A stretch of 64,000 nucleotides of DNA, from positions 25,110 through 89,109 of the forward strand of contig CAVRBW010000009.1 of the NCBI GenBank assembly GCA_963719325.1. Direction: 5' to 3'. The notes under the pieces were generated by a model. That model saw only the letters and a list, made by a program, of their open reading frames with translations, ran no database searches and was not told the DNA's origin. The position numbers were made by a program, and so were the translations under genes. This document shows, one piece after another, positions 54,476 to 62,660 of this stretch. Origin of the DNA: DATBLE01 sp963719325. GTDB taxonomy: Bacteria > Actinomycetota > Thermoleophilia > Gaiellales > Gaiellaceae. Each line of letters starts with the position of its first letter. The stretch's first letter is position 1.

Positions 54476-55683
54476 CGCGCCTCCCGAACGAGTTGGTCGA
54501 GACGGCTCGCCATCGCGTCGGCGAACGCGGGGTCGTTCACGTCCGTGGCGACCTCGTGCAGCTCCACGTTCGGACCGAGGTGCTCGCGGAGCGCGGCGAA
54601 CAACGCCTCGTCGGCTTCCGCGTCGTGGAACGGCTGGCCATCCGTCGCGATCATCGACACGCCCGCGAGCGGGACGAACAGAGCCGTGGGACCGGTCGCG
54701 GCGCTCAGCTTGCGCGCGATCTGCCGGCCCAGCTCGGCGCACTCCTCCGGCGTCGTCCGCATCAACGTGACCGTCGGGTTGTGGACGTAGAGGTTGCGAT
54801 CCTCGAACTGCGCCGGCACCGTCTCGCGCGGGCCGAAGTTGACCATGTCGAGGGCCCCGAGCGAGACGACCTGCGGCAGGCCGAGCTCCCCCGCTGCCTG
54901 GAGGCGGTCCGGCCCGGCAGAGAGGACGCCGCCGACGAGCTCGTCGGCGAGCTCGGTCGTCGTGATGTCGAGCACGCCGGCCAGGAAGCCGCCGCGGGCG
55001 AGCGCCTCCATCGACTGCCCGCCGGTACCGGTGGCGTGGAAGACGAGCACCTCGTAGCCGAGCTCCTCGAGGCGCTCGCGGGCACGCGTGACGCACGGGG
55101 TGGTGACCCCGAACATCGTCGCGCCGATCAGAGGCTTCGCCTGGCTGCTCTCGGCGACGGTGACCTTCGCCATGCCCGCGATCGCGCCGGCCGCGTTGGA
55201 GAGGATCCGCTCCGAGATCCGGTTCAGGCCGGAGATGTCGACGACCGAATAGGTCATCGACACGTCGGTGGCGCCGACGTACGGCCGGGTGTCGCCGGAG
55301 GCGAGCGTCGAGACGATCAGCTTCGGCACGCCGACCGGCAGCGCGCGCATCGCCTGCCCTGCGATCGACGAGTTGCCGGAGCCGCCGACGGAGAGGATCC
55401 CGTCCAGGCGACCGTCGGCATGCAACCGCCGGACGACCTCGGCCGCACCGCGCCCCATCGCGTCGACGGCAGCACCTCGATCGCCCGCCTCCCTCAACGC
55501 CGCGACGTCCGTCCCGGCCGCCGCGGCGACTTCGTCCTGCCCGATGTCGGGGCTCACGAGCGGCTCGAAGATTCCCGCGTCGACGAGCACGACGTCCACC
55601 TCCAGCTCGCGGAGTCGCGCGCGGAGGTAGTCGTACTCCTTGCCCTTGGTGTCGAGCGTGCCGAGGAGGACGACGGTGGGCAC
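54472..55683 (-). CDS. Tm-1-like ATP-binding (UPF0261) protein
   Basis: A 403-residue protein with the family opening VVLLGTLDTKGKEYDYLRAR, LSVGGSGNSSIAGQAMRALP (about 98-117) and VGATDVSMTYSVVDISGLN. The glycine-rich loop is the nucleotide-binding part. GTG at 55683 gives the conserved start. Function in bacteria is unknown; the fold binds ATP in the plant homologue. It is followed at once by its TIM-barrel partner and preceded by a beta-propeller gene at nine bases. Confidence 0.9.
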   Translation of the reverse strand: MPTVVLLGTLDTKGKEYDYLRARLRELEVDVVLVDAGIFEPLVSPDIGQDEVAAAAGTDVAALREAGDRGAAVDAMGRGAAEVVRRLHADGRLDGILSVGGSGNSSIAGQAMRALPVGVPKLIVSTLASGDTRPYVGATDVSMTYSVVDISGLNRISERILSNAAGAIAGMAKVTVAESSQAKPLIGATMFGVTTPCVTRARERLEELGYEVLVFHATGTGGQSMEALARGGFLAGVLDITTTELADELVGGVLSAGPDRLQAAGELGLPQVVSLGALDMVNFGPRETVPAQFEDRNLYVHNPTVTLMRTTPEECAELGRQIARKLSAATGPTALFVPLAGVSMIATDGQPFHDAEADEALFAALREHLGPNVELHEVATDVNDPAFADAMASRLDQLVREAR

Positions 55684-55692
55684 GTCAGGATC

Positions 55693-56586
55693 CTACTTCG
55701 GCGGCGACGGACGCCAGGCCGGGTTCGAGTCGTTCCCGCCCGAGGTCAGCTTGGACTGCCTCCCGTTCTCCTCGACCCAGATCACGCCGTCCCGCGAGAA
55801 GCCGAGCCTCCCGTCCGGCGCCCACGCCGGCTGGATCACGTCCACGGTCGACTGCGTCACCTGGCGCACGTCCCTGCCGTCGGCGCGGACCGTGTAGATC
55901 TCGTAGTGGTCGAGGCCCGCGTTGCTCTGAAAGGCGATCCGCTCGGCGTCGGGCGACCACGCGGGGAAGCCGCTCACCTGCCGCAGATTCGTCAGCTGCC
56001 TGATCCGGCTGCCGTCGGAGCGCATCACGTACAGCTCGCGAATCGAGAACCCGGGCTTGCGGTAGTCGTAGGCGATCTGCGTGCCGTCAGGCGACCACGC
56101 CGGGTTCGCGGCACTCCCCAGCCCCTTGCCGAGGCGATGCGGTTTCCCGCCCGCGGCCGGCACGACGAACAGCGCGCCCTCCCGGGCGAAGGCGATCTGC
56201 TTGCCGTCGGGCGACCAGCTCGGGTGGTCGTCGTTCTGTGCGCCGCTCGTGAGGGCCTTCGCCCCGGTTCCGTCCGCGCTCATCACGTAGATGTGCGAGG
56301 CACCCTGCCGCAGGCTGGCGAACGCGATCCGGCGCCCGTCGGGCGACCAGGCGGGCTCGACCTGGAAGAACAGCCCCTCCTTGGTCGTCGCATCGCCCTT
56401 CTCCGTGGTCAACCGGTGCACGTGCTTGCCGCGGGTGTCGGCGCCGAAGATCGCGTAGTCGCCGTCCTTCGTGCTGACGAAGACGAGCTCTGGCGGCCCT
56501 TTCGGTGCAGAGCCGCCACAGCCGGCGACGAGCAGGGACGCGAGCGCAGCCGCCGGCACGAGTGCGAAACGTCTGAGACCGATCAT
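55693..56586 (-). CDS. Beta-propeller (TolB/PD40-repeat) lipoprotein
   Basis: A 297-residue lipoprotein: signal with lipobox LLVAGC (Cys23), then about six PD40 repeats, each with AWSPDGRRIAF-like cores (AWSPDG, SWSPDG, AWSPDG, AWSPDA, AWAPDG). Such propellers bind ligands or partner proteins at the outer face of the membrane. It stands between livF (six-base gap) and the Tm-1-like gene (nine-base gap), so it may be an accessory sugar- or peptide-binding part of the transporter (inference). Confidence 0.88.
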   Translation of the reverse strand: MIGLRRFALVPAAALASLLVAGCGGSAPKGPPELVFVSTKDGDYAIFGADTRGKHVHRLTTEKGDATTKEGLFFQVEPAWSPDGRRIAFASLRQGASHIYVMSADGTGAKALTSGAQNDDHPSWSPDGKQIAFAREGALFVVPAAGGKPHRLGKGLGSAANPAWSPDGTQIAYDYRKPGFSIRELYVMRSDGSRIRQLTNLRQVSGFPAWSPDAERIAFQSNAGLDHYEIYTVRADGRDVRQVTQSTVDVIQPAWAPDGRLGFSRDGVIWVEENGRQSKLTSGGNDSNPAWRPSPPK

Positions 56587-56592
56587 CGCGAG

Positions 56593-57315
56593 CTAGCGGG
56601 CGACCGGCTCGACGCCGAGGTAGCGTCGCTGGAGCTCCGGGTCGCCGGCAAGCGCTGAGGCGGTCGTCTCGGTCGCGATCTCGCCGCCGACCATCACGAG
56701 CTGACGCTCGGCGATCGACGTTGCGACGCCGAGGTTCTGTTCGATCAGGAGGATGCGCAGACCCTCTTGCTCGAGCTTGCGGAACGTGTCGATCAGCATC
56801 TCGATGATCGTCGGCGCGAGGCCCTCGGACGGCTCGTCCATGATCAGCAGCTTCGGATTGGTGACCAGCGCGCGGCCGATCGCGAGCATTTGCTGCTCGC
56901 CACCCGACAGCTGTGCGCCACCGTTCCGCTTCCGTTCGGCCAGGCGCGGGAACAGCTCGTAGACGCGGTCGACGTTCCACCGCCTGTTGCCGTTCCGGCC
57001 CGCGACCATGCGCAGGTGCTCGTCGACGCTCAGCGACGGGAACAGGCGCCTGCCCTGCGGCACGTAGCCGATCCCGAGGCCGGCGATCTTGTGCGACGTC
57101 CGCCCGACCAGCTCGCTTCCCTCGAACCGAACCGACCCGCTGACCCGGGGCGGGCTGATGCCCATGATCGCGGCGCAGAGCGTCGTCTTGCCCATCCCGT
57201 TCCGGCCGATGATCGCAACTGCCTGCTCGCCCAGCTCGAACGAGACATCCTGGAGAACGTGCGCGCTGCCGTAGTACGCGTTCAGCCCTTCGACCGCGAG
57301 GAGCGTGTCACCCAC
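56593..57315 (-). CDS. livF: Branched-chain-type ABC transporter ATPase LivF
   Basis: A 240-residue ATPase: Walker A GRNGMGKTT, signature LSGGEQQMLAIGRAL, Walker B LLIMDEPSEGLAP, H-loop LIEQN. The EQN and SEGLAP forms are typical of LivF. It overlaps livG by eight bases. With LivG, LivM, LivH and the binding protein it forms a complete HAAT-family importer. Confidence 0.95.
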   Translation of the reverse strand: MGDTLLAVEGLNAYYGSAHVLQDVSFELGEQAVAIIGRNGMGKTTLCAAIMGISPPRVSGSVRFEGSELVGRTSHKIAGLGIGYVPQGRRLFPSLSVDEHLRMVAGRNGNRRWNVDRVYELFPRLAERKRNGGAQLSGGEQQMLAIGRALVTNPKLLIMDEPSEGLAPTIIEMLIDTFRKLEQEGLRILLIEQNLGVATSIAERQLVMVGGEIATETTASALAGDPELQRRYLGVEPVAR

Positions 57316-58084
57316 GGTGACCTCGGCCCAGATAGAGGTCGTGAACGAGCTCGTTGCCGCGGATCTCGTCGGGGGTGCCCTCCACGACCACCCGGCCGTC
57401 GTGCATCATCGTCACCTGTTCCGCGACCCTGAGCGCGACGTCCATGTCGTGCTCGATGACGATCAGGGTGATGTCTCGCTCGAGGGCGAGCAGGAGTTCG
57501 GTGAGCAGCTGACGCTCGCCGCGCGAGAGGCCGGAGGCCGGCTCGTCGAGCATCAGTATTCGAGGTTGGGCCGCCAGTGCAACCGCGAGCCCGACCTGGC
57601 GGTGTTCGCCGTGGGAGAGCGAGCCGACGAGCTCCGACAGCTTGTGGTCGATCGCCACCCGCCGGGCAGCCTCACGCGCACGCTCGCGCATCTCGGCGTC
57701 GCGGCGCGTGATCACCGGCCGGAGATGACCGCCCGTGACCCCGACGATCGACAGGTACACGTTGTCCTCGACCGATAGGCCATCGAAGAGCCTGGACTGC
57801 TGGTAGGTGCGCGCCAACCCCGTCTTCGTCCGTGTCCGAGCCGGCAACGGAGTGACGTCGCGCCCGAAGAGCTCGACGGTGCCGGCCGTGGCCGGGAAGT
57901 CTCCGCAGATGACGTTGAACAGCGTCGTCTTGCCGGCTCCGTTGGGGCCGAGGATCGCGCGACGCTCCCCCGGTGCGACCTCGAGATCGACCTCGCGCAC
58001 CGCGTGAAGGCCGCCGAAACGCCGGCCGACCCCCCGCAAGCGGAGGGCCGGCACGGCGTGTTCGGCTACTGCTGCTTCGCCCAA
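57308..58084 (-). CDS. livG: Branched-chain-type ABC transporter ATPase LivG
   Basis: A 258-residue ATPase: Walker A GPNGAGKTT, ARTYQQSRLFDGLSV Q-loop region, signature LSHGEHRQVGLAVAL, Walker B ILMLDEPASGLS and H-loop VIEHDMDVAL. The signature LSHGE replaces LSxGQ as often in LivG. Four bases separate it from the binding-protein gene. Confidence 0.95.
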   Translation of the reverse strand: MGEAAVAEHAVPALRLRGVGRRFGGLHAVREVDLEVAPGERRAILGPNGAGKTTLFNVICGDFPATAGTVELFGRDVTPLPARTRTKTGLARTYQQSRLFDGLSVEDNVYLSIVGVTGGHLRPVITRRDAEMRERAREAARRVAIDHKLSELVGSLSHGEHRQVGLAVALAAQPRILMLDEPASGLSRGERQLLTELLLALERDITLIVIEHDMDVALRVAEQVTMMHDGRVVVEGTPDEIRGNELVHDLYLGRGHRG

Positions 58085-58088
58085 GCCC

Positions 58089-59489
58089 CTACTTGATCAC
58101 CTGGTTCGTGACCTTGCCGTTCTTGACCACCTTGATCTTCCCCTGCCAGGGCGTCTTCACCCTCTTGCACGGGGGCTGCGTGCGTCCGGGCGGCGGGCTC
58201 GTCGGCTTGAACAGACCGCCGAACGACTGGTCGACGCTCGGGACGTAGGCGACGACCTGCGGACCCACCGACCCGTCCTTGTTCTTGACGAGCTGGAGCT
58301 GGTACTGGTCCTGGATCGCCTGGCGGCGGGAGTCGAGCCTCACCTTGCCGCCGTTCGACAGCTGGAACGGCCCCTCGATCGACCGCGGCATCGACGCCTG
58401 GAGCTTCGCCCCGAGCGCCCCGCCGGACTTCTGCAGGCCCTGGACCAGAGCCTTCGCGGCCATGTAGTAGTTGTACGTGAACCCGTCGTCGGCCGGGATC
58501 TTCGGGTACAGCTTGGTCATGAACGCGCGGTAGGCGTCCATCTTCGGCGTGTGCACGCCCGGCGCGTTGCCGAACCCGCCGACGTAGGAGCCGACGAGCT
58601 TCGGAGCGACGACCTTGTCCGCGCCGAGGAAGCCGAAGAACAGGTTGCCGATCCACTGCTTCGGGTCGAGCTTGCCGTAGGCCTGCTCGAACGCCTTCAG
58701 CAGCGCCGCGGTGCCCGTTCCGCCGACCGCCGAGAAGTAGCCGTCCACCTGGTTCGGCGGCGGCAGCTGGCGGACGAACGGTGCGTAGTCGGTGGTGTTC
58801 AGCGGCGGGAACACCCGCTTGACCATGTTGCCGCCGACGGCGCAGTAGTCGGCGATCATGCCGGCCGCGGACGTCCAGCCGAAGCTGTAGTCGTCCATGA
58901 TGATCGCGGCCTTCTTCCAGCCGAGCTTCTTGTACGCCAGTTCGCCGATACCCGCGTTCCACTGGGCGCCGTCGCCGTGGTAGCGGAACTCGTTCTTCGG
59001 CGCGATCTGCATCGTCGGGTCCTGCGACCCGGCGGTGCCGATGATGAACGTCTTGTTCAGGTGCGACTTCGCGTAGTTTGCGATCGAGACCGCCTCGTCG
59101 CCCGACAGCGGGCCGATCATGACGTCGGCGTTCAACTGCTCCATCAGGCGCTTCGTCTCGGTGATCGCCAGCGGAACGGTGTCGTTGCCGCAGCCGTAGC
59201 CGACGATCTTGATCTGAGTGTCGCCGACCTTGATGCCCGTCATGCCGGCAGACGGCTTCGCGTGGCTCTTCGTGACACCGTGTGCGAATTGCGCGAACGC
59301 GCCCTGGGCTCCGCCGATGTCGTAGTCGTAGCCGAACGCGAAGGCGCCCTTGCAGTCGGTCATGATCGCGACCTTGACGACCTTGGCGTGGGACGCCGCA
59401 AGCGAACTCGACGCCCAGACCGCCACGGCGGCCACGGCCACAACCAGGACTGCGGCTGTCCTCCAGCTACGCAGCGTGAGTCTCCTCAT
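58089..59489 (-). CDS. Branched-chain-type ABC substrate-binding protein
   Basis: A 466-residue Peripla_BP_6 protein with a signal peptide (about 1-32, ending SSSLAASHA). The two-lobe layout is seen in IGPLSGDEAVSIANYAKSH (about 139-157) and KKAAIIMDDYSFGWTSAAGM. It is longer than classical LivK (about 370), with a Lys-rich C-terminus. Such proteins bind amino acids, amides, urea, or aromatic acids; the ligand cannot be told. It is placed between livG and livM. Confidence 0.9.
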   Translation of the reverse strand: MRRLTLRSWRTAAVLVVAVAAVAVWASSSLAASHAKVVKVAIMTDCKGAFAFGYDYDIGGAQGAFAQFAHGVTKSHAKPSAGMTGIKVGDTQIKIVGYGCGNDTVPLAITETKRLMEQLNADVMIGPLSGDEAVSIANYAKSHLNKTFIIGTAGSQDPTMQIAPKNEFRYHGDGAQWNAGIGELAYKKLGWKKAAIIMDDYSFGWTSAAGMIADYCAVGGNMVKRVFPPLNTTDYAPFVRQLPPPNQVDGYFSAVGGTGTAALLKAFEQAYGKLDPKQWIGNLFFGFLGADKVVAPKLVGSYVGGFGNAPGVHTPKMDAYRAFMTKLYPKIPADDGFTYNYYMAAKALVQGLQKSGGALGAKLQASMPRSIEGPFQLSNGGKVRLDSRRQAIQDQYQLQLVKNKDGSVGPQVVAYVPSVDQSFGGLFKPTSPPPGRTQPPCKRVKTPWQGKIKVVKNGKVTNQVIK

Positions 59490-59569
59490 CTGATGATGCC
59501 CTCCTCCCTCTCGTGATCTCGAAGGTGTGGCGATTCTCGCGCAGGAACCACCTGACTTTCAACCCTGAT

Positions 59570-60673
59570 TCAGTTCGTCGGGGTCAACCCGGCCGGCTCA
59601 GTAGCCTCTCGAGGGCGCCCTCGTCGCCACCTGGTCGGACCGCCTGGGGTGAAGATCCAGTCCCAGAGACCCAGCAGGCCGTTGGGCGAGACGACGACGA
59701 TCGCCAGGAAGATGATCCCGATGATCGTGTTGAAGCTGCCGCCGAAGAGCGTCCCTCCGAGCCCGAGCCCCGGGATGTGCGTGTTCGGCGTGATGTAGGT
59801 GTTCATCACCGTGAAGGCGAAGGCGCCGATCCACGCGCCCTCGATCCTGACGAGGCCGCCGATCACCGCCATCACGAGCAGGTTGATCGTCTGGGGCAGA
59901 TCGACGTTGCCGGGCGAGATCTGCCCGCTCCACCAGACGTAGAGGATCCCGGAAAGCGAGGCGAGGAAGGCGCAGAAGCCGAACGCAAGGGTCCGGTGCA
60001 GCGCGACGTTGTAGCCGAGCGAGGCCATGCGGATCGGCTCGTCGCGAACGCCCTGGAGCGTGAGCCCGAACGGCGTACGGACGACGTAGCGGATCAGGAC
60101 GTACACGCCGATCGCAGTGCCGAGCGCGATGTAGTAGAGACGGTTCGGGTGGCCGAGGATGTCGCCCACCCAGCCGGGTGTGTAGCGGTTGACCCCGCCG
60201 ATGCCCGAGAAGCCCGAGATCTTCGTCACCGAGCCGAGCGTGAGGTTGGCGATCACCGAGTAGGTGAGCGTGATCATCAGGAAGTAGATCCCAGCGCTCC
60301 GCGCGGCCACCGCACCGCCGATCAACCCGATCAGGGTGGTGAGCGCGATCGCGACCAGAAGCGCGACGGTCGGATCCCAGCCGAGGTGGAGGCCCTTGGA
60401 GGTCCCCCCGGGGCCGCCCTTCGTCGCCAGGTTGCCGAGGATCACCCCGGCGATCCCGGCGAGCGCGGTCTGCGCGAGCGAGACCATGCCGCCGTAGGCG
60501 GACAGGAAGATCAGGCTGGCGGCGGCAATGCCGTAGAAGAAGGTCGAGATCAGGATCGTGTGCGACCAGTACGTGCTCATCCCGGTGGCCGGCCACACGA
60601 TGACCAGGACGAGCGCGGCGATCGCGAGCGCGCGCTCGGCTTGCTGCCTCGGAGGCCAGGTCCGCGGGTTCAT
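59570..60673 (-). CDS. livM: Branched-chain-type ABC permease LivM
   Basis: A 367-residue permease with about nine TM segments and the LivM loop VVRTPFGLTLQGVRDEPIRMASLGYNV-type region (about 205-230), plus GAWIGAFAFTVM. ATG at 60673 overlaps the livH stop by four bases; the longer open frame is a shadow of livH. It is followed after 80 bases by the binding-protein gene. Confidence 0.94.
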   Translation of the reverse strand: MNPRTWPPRQQAERALAIAALVLVIVWPATGMSTYWSHTILISTFFYGIAAASLIFLSAYGGMVSLAQTALAGIAGVILGNLATKGGPGGTSKGLHLGWDPTVALLVAIALTTLIGLIGGAVAARSAGIYFLMITLTYSVIANLTLGSVTKISGFSGIGGVNRYTPGWVGDILGHPNRLYYIALGTAIGVYVLIRYVVRTPFGLTLQGVRDEPIRMASLGYNVALHRTLAFGFCAFLASLSGILYVWWSGQISPGNVDLPQTINLLVMAVIGGLVRIEGAWIGAFAFTVMNTYITPNTHIPGLGLGGTLFGGSFNTIIGIIFLAIVVVSPNGLLGLWDWIFTPGGPTRWRRGRPREATEPAGLTPTN

Positions 60674-61752
60674 CCGGGTCGCCCGAAGAGGCCCTGCGGC
60701 CGGAAGGCGAGGACGAGCGCGATCAGCGCGAAGGTGAAGATCGGCGAGTACTGCGTGCAGCAGTCGGATCCGGTCACCGGCAGGTACGAACCGCTGAAGT
60801 TGAGGACGAAGGCAAAGAGGATCGCACCTGCGGCCGCGCCGAAGATCGAGCCCATCCCGCCGACGATCACGACCACGAGCGAGTTGAGCAGCCACTGGCC
60901 GTCCTGGCCGGACGCGATGTTCGACTGCGAAGCCCAGACGACGGCCCCGAGCGCGGCGAGCGCCGACCCGACTGCGAACGCGATCGCGAACGTCTTCTGG
61001 ATGTTGATCCCGAGCGCCGAGGTCATCTGCTGGTCGTCGACGCCGGCCCGGATGATCATCCCCGTCTTCGTCCGGTAGAGCCAGAGCCAGAGCGCCGCGG
61101 CGACGGCGACGCCGATCCCGAGCATGACGAGCCGGGCGAGCGAGTACGAGACGCCTCCGACATGGAGGTTGACGAAGCGGTCGGTCCACCCGGGCCAGGT
61201 CAGGTCGACGGCGTTGCCGCCGAAGCGCTGCCCTTGAGACGTGTTGCGCGGGAAGTGGGCGATGATCTGGTCGGCGATGACCACCGAGACGGCGATCGTG
61301 ATCAGCGCCTGCCGGAGCTCCTGACCCTGGTTCCAGCGCAGGAACGCCTGTTGCGTGACAAGGCCGACGACGGCGATGCAGGGCGCCGCGACGACGAGCG
61401 GGACGAGCCATTCCCAGGTGTTCACATCGCTCGACTGGAGCGAGAACCCCTGACCGGTCATTCCTTGCTGGACCTCGTACGCGATGTAGCCCGCGAGGAG
61501 GTAGAACGCCCCGTGCGCCATGTTGACGATCCGCATCAGCCCGAAGATCAGGGCGAAACCGCTCGCGACGATGAAGAGCGCCGCGGCAAAGGTGACGGAG
61601 TCGAGCACGATCTTCAGGAAGGACGAGGGATCGTGGACCGCCGAGCCGAAGGTCGTCGTCCTCCAGTTGCTCGCCCCGGAGGCACCCGGGATCGCGGCGA
61701 TGAAGAGGACGTAGGCGAAGGCGAAGACGATGGCGCCGGCGACGACGAGCAC
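60670..61752 (-). CDS. livH: Branched-chain-type ABC permease LivH
   Basis: A 360-residue permease with FGLMRIVNMAHGAFYLLAGY (about 70-89), RTKTGMIIRAGVDDQQMTSALG and GGMGSIFGAAAGA, the LivH motifs. The only usable start is GTG 61752, in the middle of what looks like the first TM region. The frame stays open for 36 codons upstream (with WYGRRLSALAARIPDRFEV) back to the VOC stop but contains no ATG, GTG or TTG, so a start codon may have been lost or misread. Confidence 0.9.
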   Translation of the reverse strand: MLVVAGAIVFAFAYVLFIAAIPGASGASNWRTTTFGSAVHDPSSFLKIVLDSVTFAAALFIVASGFALIFGLMRIVNMAHGAFYLLAGYIAYEVQQGMTGQGFSLQSSDVNTWEWLVPLVVAAPCIAVVGLVTQQAFLRWNQGQELRQALITIAVSVVIADQIIAHFPRNTSQGQRFGGNAVDLTWPGWTDRFVNLHVGGVSYSLARLVMLGIGVAVAAALWLWLYRTKTGMIIRAGVDDQQMTSALGINIQKTFAIAFAVGSALAALGAVVWASQSNIASGQDGQWLLNSLVVVIVGGMGSIFGAAAGAILFAFVLNFSGSYLPVTGSDCCTQYSPIFTFALIALVLAFRPQGLFGRPG

Positions 61753-61878
61753 GGGCAGGCGCCGCCACGTCAGCCACGACCTGACCTCGAACCGGTCCGG
61801 GATCCTCGCCGCCAGCGCGCTCAGGCGCCGACCGTACCAGGCAGGTTTGTTCCTTTCAAACGGGGTCGGTCGGGCCGG

Positions 61879-62346
61879 CTACGACAGGTAGAGCGTCGCC
61901 ATGGCCGCGTCGCCGTCCTGGCTGACCATGCTTTCGAGCGGGACGATGTCCGCCTGGACGTCCGGGGCGAGCGCGCTCACGTCCGGCCAGTCGACCTCGA
62001 CCAGGTTGCCGGCGGGGTCGCGGAGGTACAGCTGGACCCAGCCCGCGGGATGGCTCCGAAGGGACCCGCCGAAGGCCTTGGTGTCGAGGATCTCGCGCTC
62101 CTTCGCCTGGCGATAGACGCCCTCGAAGTCGTCGACGTCGAGCCCGAGATGGTGCCGAAGCGTCGGCTCGTGGTCGTCGGCCTCGAAGAGGTGCAGCTGC
62201 TGGTCGCCGATCTTCAGCCAGAGAACGGGCTGCGGGAACGTCGCGGTCGGGATCCGCTCTGCCCCGAACAGGTCCTCGTAGAACCGAGCCGACTCCTCGA
62301 GGTCGTCGGCGACGATCGAGACGTGGTTGATCCGCCTGACGCGCAC
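61879..62346 (-). CDS. VOC (glyoxalase/dioxygenase-fold) protein
   Basis: A 155-residue vicinal-oxygen-chelate protein with two beta-alpha-beta modules: RINHVSIVADDLEESARFYED (first His ligand near residue 8), LHLFEADDHEP, HHLGLDVDDFEG and a C-terminal QLYLRDPAGNLVEVDWP with the Glu ligand. Members include isomerases, lyases and ring-cleaving enzymes. GTG start at 62346; divergent from the LarA-like gene by 62 bases, and first of the leftward block. Confidence 0.9.
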   Translation of the reverse strand: MRVRRINHVSIVADDLEESARFYEDLFGAERIPTATFPQPVLWLKIGDQQLHLFEADDHEPTLRHHLGLDVDDFEGVYRQAKEREILDTKAFGGSLRSHPAGWVQLYLRDPAGNLVEVDWPDVSALAPDVQADIVPLESMVSQDGDAAMATLYLS

Positions 62347-62408
62347 GATTCTTGACGCTACAGGACGGCGGTCGTAGCCTCAATGCGGTTGTCAACCGAG
62401 GAGGGGGC

Positions 62409-62660
62409 ATGGCACGCCTGAAGATCCCGTACGAGTCGCTCGACCCGCTGACGATCGGCGCCTCCGGCGACGATTCGAAGGTCACACGCGACGAGCTCGA
62501 GCTCGAGGTGCCCGACGGGAACCTGATCGCAGCGGTCTATCCCGACGAGCCGCCGCCGGTCCCCGACGCCACCGAGGGCGCCCGCCGGCGCTCGAGTCGC
62601 CGGTCTCCGGCCCGCGCTTCTCCGAGCTCCTTTCCTCGGCGACCAAAGTCGCGGTCGTGA
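62409..62660 (+). pseudogene. N-terminal fragment of the LarA-like gene, frameshifted
   Basis: ATG 62409 after a G-rich ribosome site opens MARLKIPYESLDPLTIGASG and VTRDELELEVPDGNLIAAVYPDEPP, a LarA-type N-terminus, but the frame then leaves the family and stops at 62660. In the -1 frame ALESPVSGPRFSELLSSATK continues straight into the downstream part. One missing C in the run at 62581-62583 would restore a single protein of about 468 residues. Confidence 0.75.
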
